DNA of 64,000 nt from Arabidopsis thaliana (taxonomy: Eukaryota > Streptophyta > Magnoliopsida > Brassicales > Brassicaceae), in NCBI RefSeq assembly GCF_000001735.4, contig NC_003070.9, positions 20,941,971-21,005,970 on the forward strand. The letters are read 5' to 3'. Within the stretch, counting starts at the first letter, position 1. Every line of letters starts with the position of its first letter. The position numbers and the translations under genes were made by a program. Shown here piece after piece: positions 55,901 through 64,000 of the stretch. The notes under the pieces are model-generated. The model did not search any database and was not told where the DNA came from. It saw nothing but the letters and a program-made list of their open reading frames with translations.

Positions 55901-58900
55901 ACATATGAGAAATTTTCTGTGAATATAGGTTGGATATGGTGTTTTGTTTACTTACAGTTTCAAGCTTGGTAAGCTGACCCATGAAGGAAGACTTCCAGAC
56001 AAATCATTGTACGACACATCTCTGTGAGCATAAAAGAACAATAATTAGGAATACACATAATATGTAATATGTCCCAAAATTGTTTCCTGATTATCTGGCG
56101 AAGTTATCCGCGTAACCAAGAGTGGAACCTATTTCAACGTCAGTATGAAACTTGAGTCTACATCAGGATGAAACAATTATAAAAAATTTTGTTACTCACA
56201 CATTTCTCAGAGACTGCGTCTTTTGAGTGGGAAAGGAGCCATTCAACGTGTTGTTTCCCAGAAACCTAATATGAAAAGACAACAATTTTTATAAAAATAC
56301 TACCCATGTAGTTGTGTATTAACTTATTAAGACCCAAGAGAAGCAGAAAACACATCATCTTACAAGTGAGTAAGCTGACTTAAGTTGAAAAGTGAAGCCG
56401 GAATTGGTCCATGTAGTTTGTTGAAGCTTAAATCACTGGAAACCAGACACGAGTTACTTACACTTGTTTGCTAACAGACATGCATTACATGTTATAACAT
56501 TAAACCATTCCTGTTTAGACGATCAGCAATTAACAACAATTTAAGATTGTTTTGTATTTTCTCGGGGACTTTTACAAATCATCAATATGGGATGATTTCG
56601 TATTCTCACGGTGACTTTTGACAGTGATGATCTCACATTTTTTACAGGGAAAGACCCTGAAACAGCTTTCAGAGCATTTGAAGAAACAGATTGACATATG
56701 TACTTACACTTGTCGCAAACTTGAGTGTTCTCCAATAGTAGACGGTATTGTCCCAGTGAGATTGTTGTTCCTCAAAACTCTGCGACATATATCATAAATG
56801 TTAAATACACGGAGGAGAGAGAAACAGTTCAACACTACAAAAATCTGATCATAAATTGGAGCGGAAGTTGAATCAAAGCTGCCTTACAATACACTAAGAG
56901 ATTTCATGTCTTTGATGAAATCAAGAGAAGAGCTTCCACTGGATATATCACCAAGCCTCCTACATATTGAATATGAATATGTGAGGAAAGGGAAAGAGAA
57001 AGTAACAGTAAATAATCATGATTCTGATACCAATGCAACACATACAATTCTGTCAACGAAGTCAAGTTGGAAAATGACGAAGGTATCGGACCACTCAGAC
57101 CAGTTCCAATAATTCTCCTGCAGTAAAACATGTACCAATCGTTGAATCCCAAATTAAAACATAAAGAAGAGTGTTCTACTAAGAGGAAAATTAATACAGA
57201 CTATATTAAAACAAGATGAATGTAACAAATCCAATATAAGTCCCGTAAAAATGAAAATCTTCTTACAAGGTAGTAAGTTTGGTCCAATCTCCTATAAAGT
57301 CTGGTATCTGATCTGTAACTTCCAGATCCGCGATCCAACTGGTACAACATTGAGATTAAAACGTAAAGTAATAAATAGATGGTACAAACCCAACAATAAA
57401 GCTTATCCTCGAATTCAGTATATCTTACGCTTGTTCCAGCTGCACGAGGTTAGCAAATGATAAAGGTATTCTCCCGCTGAGTCCAGAACTATCTATGTAC
57501 CTTCAAAAGATGGAAGAAATTCTTTAAAAAGGTAATTACACAAGAATGTTGTGGTCGGTAAACACTAGATGATTACTGAGGTTAAGATTTCCTATCTAAG
57601 TTATAACCAGGAAATAAATACATAAAACGCTTGCCGATTTAACAGATAGACTCACATCTGTTGTAGTTTTGTACATCTCCCAATCTCATCTGGTATAGAA
57701 CCGGAAAAGTTATTTGAACTAATACCACTGCAAAAAGATATACATATGTATAAGGAACCGTCAAGATCTTTCAGAAACATTGTGAAGAGACAATTATATT
57801 AAAACAATGAAGAAGCATCCATAAGCTTACAGTAATCTTAAATCTGTAAGCAAACCAATTTCCTTAGGAACAGGGCCAGACAACGCATTGATCCCAAAAG
57901 TCCTACATATTAAAAACAGTTAAGCGTGAGAGACAAGAAATTGTTGTAGAAAATCATCACGACAACAATAAGACAAAGAAGTTGTCAGAGACATACATCC
58001 ATTGCATTCGAGTCAGATTTCCAATTGCAGGAGGAAGTGAGCCAGTGAGAACATTTTGACCCAAGTTCCTGAAAGAAGTGATTTTGATTTGTGAAAATTT
58101 GTGCTCTTTTTCTTGTAGCTTAATCTATATAATCATCAAGTAATAGTAAAAACCATACAGATTGGTGAGGTATGTTAAAGTCCAGAGCTCTGGAGGGATA
58201 GGTCCTACAACATCTATCGCATAAACCTTGCTGTGGCAACAACAAGGAGAAGAATTTGAGACGTGACATAGCTGAAGCATAGTTACCACATGAAATTAAA
58301 AATGATTTGTATAAAGAAAAGTCAAGTCCCAGTGGGGGAATACGTCGAACACATGGGGTGCACAAAAAGGGCGTACATGTTAGTGATGCGGCAGATTGTG
58401 GAGTTTTGGAAACTACAGTCGCATTTGATGAGAGGATTGTAGGCAGGGTTGCTGTCGAGTACACTGGCGTCGATAGCGGCGCCGGAGCAAAGTTCGCCGC
58501 TGATGTTCCATTCTCTCGGCGCCTGGATCTTCCAAGCCGCGAAAATTGAGTTCAAAGCTCGCGCTGTTGTATCCACAATCAATCACAACGGTCAAATTAA
58601 TATAACCGGTCAATTATTAACAGAAACTAACCGGTAAGTATCTTATTATTTTGGAATTTGTGGATACAATTCATGGTGTATTTTTTGTTTCTAATCAATT
58701 TGGATCCGAATAACTAGTATAAGACTATAATCTATACAATCCAATTGATTATTGGTGATTGAACTCTTTGTAAGTGTTAGATTAAAGACAAACCTTCGTC
58801 GGGATGAGTAGTGGCTCCGGTTTGGTTTTGAGATTGAACCACCTGAACCGAACCGGCAATACACATGAACCAGATAATGAGGAGTAGTAGACACGGAGAC

Positions 58901-58917
58901 CTCCGTATCCTGGTCAT
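52961..58917 (-). CDS. IGP3: LRR-malectin receptor-like kinase (subfamily VIII-2), array member 2
   Basis: Complete gene on the minus strand from ATG 58917 ([19 protein letters not shown] signal peptide) to TGA at 52961. It has the same exon plan as member 1: N-terminal cap with [13 protein letters not shown] (near 58390), LRR exons to about 55770, malectin ([16 protein letters not shown]; 54790-55460), transmembrane helix ([18 protein letters not shown]; about 54540-54640) and kinase ([43 protein letters not shown]; 53200-54370). All catalytic motifs are intact. From gene order this should be At1g56130, which published work links, as IGP2/IGP3, to immune responses to cellulose-derived and mixed-linked glucans. 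That link rests on my memory of the locus number, so the symbol is less certain than the family. Confidence 0.88.
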
Positions 58918-59440
58918 CGACGACGGTGGTTTTGCTTTTGGTTAAAAAACACAAATGCTTTTTAGAAAGAGTTTATTTCTGCTCTTTGCAAAATTTAGTT
59001 GAGAGGTCTAAGCTTTTGGTTCATTTATGATTTCAGTTTAAATACTATAACAATTGCCGTTACCAAACTAAGAGATGCATTTGCTAATTTGAATTAATTA
59101 ATGGTCTTGTCCCGATAGCGAGGGCGTGTAAGCTCACGTGCGTGGACCGAGGAGTGCACCTGCTGTGTCAACGACGGTGGCGGCTGCGCTGCGAGTCGTC
59201 CGTAATAAACATCACCAATTAGACCAAAAACATTCAATTCAACAGAACACAATCTCAATGTGACGTTTATAAGATTATGTAATTGATCAACATGGCTTGC
59301 TTAAATTGCCTGAACCATTTCTTTATTGACTTTTAATAATGTAAGACAAACACCAAAATATAAAAACAAAAGCACACGTTTCAAGTTTCAAATCGTCGTC
59401 CATCTCCGACTTGGGACTCATAAATATTCTTTAGAATCTC
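58918..59440. other. Upstream region of array member 2
   Basis: No gene. A GC-richer patch lies at 59110-59200. Confidence 0.55.
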
Positions 59441-59459
59441 AGGTCATATCCGGTTCGAG

Positions 59460-59650
59460 CTCGTTGAACCACTCATGAAAAGTGTTCTTAATAACTTCCT
59501 TCATTTGGAAACCAACACAGTTACACTGTAAAAGAGACGGCATTGATTTGGTTGAGGACGTGAATAGTACGTGGCCCATCACGACCGCTTGTGGAAGTCA
59601 GAGGAGCTAAAATATTATTATTATTTAACCAAAGTGAAATCTAGAGTTTT
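59460..59650. repeat. RLK 3' flank of member 3 with NOP56 5' relict
   Basis: agagacggcattgatttggt (59532-59551) aligns with NOP56 exon 1 (agagacggcgttgacttggt) and is followed by gtggcccatcacgaccg, as in the other relicts. aaagtgaaatctagagtttt then begins the kinase 3' UTR. Confidence 0.75.
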
Positions 59651-59737
59651 TCCAATCCAAGAAGAATAAAGTGAACCTCATATACACAAACATAATCTCT
59701 ATATGACTATATCTATAGCCACCATATAGGGTCTTTG

Positions 59738-62700
59738 TCATCTTCCCTCATTCATCTGGGCTCCAAGCATTGGCCTAGCGTCGTTGTTTCTCGGTGATAT
59801 CTCGGATCTAGGCGCCACAAAGCTCGTGAAGGATTCAGAAGCCTGTGTGTTTCTTAATGGAAAGCCGCTGATTGAGGAGGCTGTGGTGTCATCAAATCTC
59901 CAGTCGGTTAGGTAGCCTGGCTTTGAAGTGACATCACTGACCTCAACATCTCCTGAAAGCATGGCCACCACTCGTGACATTGGTGGTCTCAAGGCATGAG
60001 ATGTTTGTGTACACAGCAGGGCTATGCCAATCATGCGTTTCCCTTCTTCCATGTTGAATTCAGTCAGCTGATGATCAATAAGTTCAACTTCACGGCCTTT
60101 CTCGTGTAGATTCCATGCCTGTGAACAAGTTACACAATCAATATCAGCTTTTGCTAAAGGGCATAACCCAGATTAGCCTCTCATGGTCACATACATTGAA
60201 GTTGTGTTCATTATCAAAAAGTGTTGAAGTATGGACGTACCCATTCAAGAAGATATCTTTTTTCATCCTCCAAGTTCTCATCAGAGTTTGGCCTTCCACT
60301 CACTAGCTCAAGAGCCACAACACCAAAGGCATATACATCCGTTTTCTCTGTTAGATGTCCACGCATGGCATACTCTGGCGCAAGATACCCACTGCATTGA
60401 TACAGTAAAATCACCAACATGTGTTATAAATCCATAGTTGTGTTGCAAACCAGAGGTCAGGGTTGGGAGTTACTTACATTGTCCCTGCAACCCGGGTACT
60501 TATGTGGGTTTTCTTGTCATCGTACAGTTTTGCAAGCCCAAAATCAGAAACTTTTGGTACTAATTTAGAGTCAAGCAAAATGTTGCTGGCCTTCACATCC
60601 CTGTGTACTATGCGAAGCCTTGCCTCCTCATGGAGATAGACTAGACCTCTGGCTACTCCCAGGCATATCTCATAACGGGTTGACCAATCAAGATGCAAAG
60701 TCTTTTCCCCTGCAACATTCAAACCAATGACATGTACATAATGAGTGATTTTAGCCTGGCAGAAGCATGGATCGATAAACATGCTTCTGTGCGTACCAAA
60801 TAGAGCCTGATCAAGACTTCCGTTAGGAAGGTATTCATATACAAGCAAACGATGCTCTCCTTCATAGCAGCACCCATAAAGTTTTACTAAGTTGCGATGT
60901 TGGACTGCAGAAATTGCTACAATTTCTGCAACAAATTGTCCCTTCCCTTGTCGGGATCCCACCGACAATAGCTTCACTGCTACCTCTCTTCCATCATTGA
61001 GTTTTCCCTGTTGAATGCATTATTCAATAAATGATATTGTCAAAACAAAAGGTAATATCAAAACAAAAGATAGTACACATATACTCTTCTTTCCTAATAT
61101 CTCAAATATGTACAAATTTCAGTAGGGACTTACCTTATAAACAGGGCCAAATCCTCCCTCTCCAAGCTTGTTTGAGGGATCAAAATCTTGAGTTGCACTT
61201 TTAAGTTCCGAGTAAGTGAAGGTGTAAGGCTTAACGTCCATACTAAGTATCTCTGCCAGAAACAATTCGGTTCTTAAAATCGACCAATATGAGAGATGAT
61301 ATATAACTAATTTTTAATCAGAGGGCCAAAATTCTACAGTTCAAGAGCTTTTTACATCTATACCTTCATCATCTGTGTACCGCTTTCTTCTTTTTCGGAT
61401 GATAAAGATAACCACACCAGAAATGATGCTCAAAAGTCCAACGCCAACAATGACACCCACAATAGTACCAGTCATGCTCTTTCCCTTTGATGGTGGCCTA
61501 TTACCCACAGTTGGTGTGAAATCTGAACAGAAATATGTAACACTTAAGCACTAACTAGCATCAGGAGATGGTGTAAAACAAGAAGAATTCACCATTTATT
61601 TACCTGGTGTTGCACCGACGGCCGATATTAATGGCCCATAAGCCCCTTGGATAGGAATACAGCATGTTCCTTTTCCAGCCCAGAAAAGATGAATTTCGAG
61701 ATGATTTTGTGATACATTTGCTTTATATTCTCTCTGAACTGCTCGAACAGTGGAGTCACCAGCTGTTCTGCGTACATCGAAGTCCTTTTCAACAAGTCTT
61801 CCCTGGAAAAAGTGAGCTAGTCTTAGAATTCATCAGAATCAAAAGTCGGAAGCAGATAATTACACCAAAATTTAATTTGTAAAGCAGAAAGCTCGGTCAA
61901 GTAGTGCAGACCTGGACATAAATGTCAAAACGTCGTCTTCCTAAACCTCTCCAAGTGTTGGAAGTAGAACCTAGAATTTGTATTTCAGCAAACTGAAGTG
62001 TGACGGTATAGCCTCCATTTTCTAGACCCAACCCATAATACCTTAGGGAAGATGCAGAAAGTCTTGCTGACTGAAATAGCTCTGAGTCCAAAGTGTTGAC
62101 AAATTGTGATTGTGAAGTAGATATGTATATATTGTTGCTACTTCCGGCAAAAAGTCCTACACTACTGGCTGCCCATCTCTGACCAGCACTCACGACAAAT
62201 GAAGCTGGTCCAAGATCCTCGTCCTCCCTCTCAAATACTGCTTCAGTTACAGATCTTATCTCTGGGCCTCCGCAGTTGATTGAGAAGTCAGAATCTAGAC
62301 ACCAGTGTAAAGAGAAAAAATTTAGCGGATTTTTTTCCAACATTTGCTCAAGAAGCGGATATTGCTGTTACACTTACATATTCCTTTCCCTCGATTGCAT
62401 GGGAAGTTCTTCTGCAGGCAGTTCAGTCCTGATAAAACCCTTTTTACAGAAAGAAATTAAACATATGATTAAACTATTTGCAAGCAACAAATAAAAAAGA
62501 GAAAAGAGAAACAAAGGGAAAGCAATTTCAAGCCCTAACAAGAACATTAATTAAAAAGTCACCTGTTGTCAAGACCTTCCAATGTGAAGTTGTTAGCAAC
62601 TAAGTTGCTGCACAAAGAACATACAGTTTAGTTTAATATTATTCTCTCTAACATGATTATAATAAATAATTTCATACAAAAAGGAAGCTTCATGCTGGAT

Positions 62701-64000
62701 ATGAAGAAGTCTAATGAATATACATGTGGGGAAATTTCTGAATGTAAAACACTGTTAATATAAGTCGTGATATAGTGTTTTGTTTACTTACAGATTCAAG
62801 TTTGGTAAACTGACCCATGACGGAAGACTTCCAGACAAATCATTGTATGACACATCTCTGTAAGCATAGAAGAACACTAATTAGGATCGCCAGAATATGT
62901 TACCAAAATAGTTTCCTAATTATCTTGGCATGTCATTTGTGTCACCAAGAGTGGAATTCTTATTCGACTTGAATAAATGCAGAGTAAAAAGTGTACGAAA
63001 CTTGAGTATATATCAGTTAACAACCGTCCAAGAAACTAGGGGACATGGCTTTTAAAGATGGAAAAATTATAAAGGATTTTGTTACTTACACATTGCTCAG
63101 AGACTGCCCCTTTTGAGTGGGCAATGAGCCATTCAACGTGTTGTTCCCCAGAAACCTAATATGAAGACAACAGTTATTTTTTCACAATAATCCGGGTCGC
63201 TGTACATAAAGATCCAAAAGTAGAAAACATATCATCTTACAAGTGAGTAAGCTGTCTTAAGTTGAAAAGTGAAGCCGGAATTGTTCCATGTAGTTTGTTG
63301 AAGCTCAAATCACTGGAAAACAGACATGAATTACATGGTAAAACGTCAAACCATTCCTGTTAAGCAATAAATGAGGAAAAATAAGAAATTATATAATCAG
63401 AAATATAGGATCAATTCGTAATTTCTCGTGACTTTCACAAATCATCTCACTCTTTTTACAAACAAAAAACCCCTGAAAAAGCTGCTAGAGCATTTGAAGA
63501 AACAAATTGACATATATACGTACAGTTGTCGCAAACTTGAATATTCTCCAATATTAGACGGTATTGTCCCAGTGAGATTATTGTTCCTCAATACTCTGCC
63601 ACATATATTACAAATGTTAAATACAGGGAGGAGAGAACCAGATCAATTCCTAGAAGTTCAAGTTGAAACTGCCTTACAATATACTTAGAGATTTCATGTC
63701 TTTGATGAATTCAAGAGAAGAATTTCCATTGGATATATCACCAAGCCTCCTACATATAGTATATGAATATGTGGAGAAAAGGAAAGGAAGAGCAACAGTA
63801 AAACGATAATGATTATGACAACAATGCAACACATACAGCTCTGTCAAAGAAGTTAAGTTTGAAAACGACGCCGGTATCGGACCACTCAAACCAGTTCCAA
63901 GAATTCTCCTGCAGTAAAACACGTACCAGCCGTTAAATCCCAAATTTAAATGTAAAAAAGACTGGTTAAAAAAAAAGATCAATGGAACCAGCCTATTATA
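59738..64000 (-). CDS. IGP4: LRR-malectin receptor-like kinase, array member 3 (5' part beyond window)
   Basis: The gene runs off the right edge; its signal peptide and first LRR exons are missing from this window. From the edge leftwards are LRR exons ([20 protein letters not shown] near 63880), the LRR end near 62570, malectin ([16 protein letters not shown]; 61620-62290), a transmembrane helix ([20 protein letters not shown]; about 61380-61490) and kinase ([43 protein letters not shown]; 59980-61240). It ends at 59738. The catalytic residues are intact. The kinase domain is closest to member 2. By order it should be At1g56140 (IGP4 in the glucan-perception literature, as I recall). Symbol confidence is lower than family confidence. 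Confidence 0.86.

Noticed and set aside
1..64000. CRISPR arrays, bacterial operons, tRNA or rRNA genes
   Set aside because: No regularly spaced short repeats with unique spacers, no clover-leaf A/B boxes and no rRNA sequence were seen; the window is ordinary plant nuclear DNA.

Overview
The window is plant nuclear DNA. It is AT-rich, genes are split by GT-AG introns of 80-1,200 bp, and the translated products match Arabidopsis thaliana proteins that I recognise. The gene order fits chromosome 1 around At1g55990-At1g56140. That locus assignment is from memory, not from a search. I joined exons by hand; for every gene given exon coordinates, the splice phases close and the joined frame stays open.

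Layout, left to right. (1) 0.5-11.4 kb: a small secreted Pro/Leu-rich protein, a nine-exon FAD-dependent oxidoreductase, the auxin-related transcription factor NAC1 on the minus strand with its miR164 target site, a long gene-free NAC1 upstream region, and a Ser-rich single-exon protein. (2) 14.8-20.2 kb: a tandem pair of coiled-coil/U-box E3 ligases (PUB57, PUB58), surrounded by copies of a short repeat and a retroposon reduced to a poly(A) tract. (3) 20.6-29.9 kb: a translation-related block with ribosomal protein L41, an organellar YchF-type GTPase, a small CYSTM protein, and translation elongation factor eEF2 (LOS1). (4) 30.1-32.3 kb: a Helitron-like element carrying two snRNA-type promoter modules. 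(5) 32.5-42 kb: a coiled-coil protein, a collapsed copy of a cyclophilin-RRM (CYP59-like) gene, a TPR protein, a 1.39-kb Mutator-like element with an exact 9-bp target duplication, a decayed lysine-rich gene, two foldback sequences, and a pectin methylesterase inhibitor-like gene. (6) 42.5-45.1 kb: NOP56, the box C/D snoRNP core protein. (7) 45.3-64 kb: a tandem array of three LRR-malectin receptor kinases, the last cut by the window edge.

The housekeeping genes RPL41, eEF2 and NOP56 share site II (TGGGCC/AGGCCCA) and telo-box promoter motifs, consistent with co-regulation in growing cells. The receptor-kinase array appears to have grown by a unit that included the 5' end of NOP56, because decayed NOP56 fragments lie downstream of the duplicated kinases. 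Most of the unusual material is duplication debris and transposons. I did not find a bacterial-type system, CRISPR array, tRNA or rRNA.
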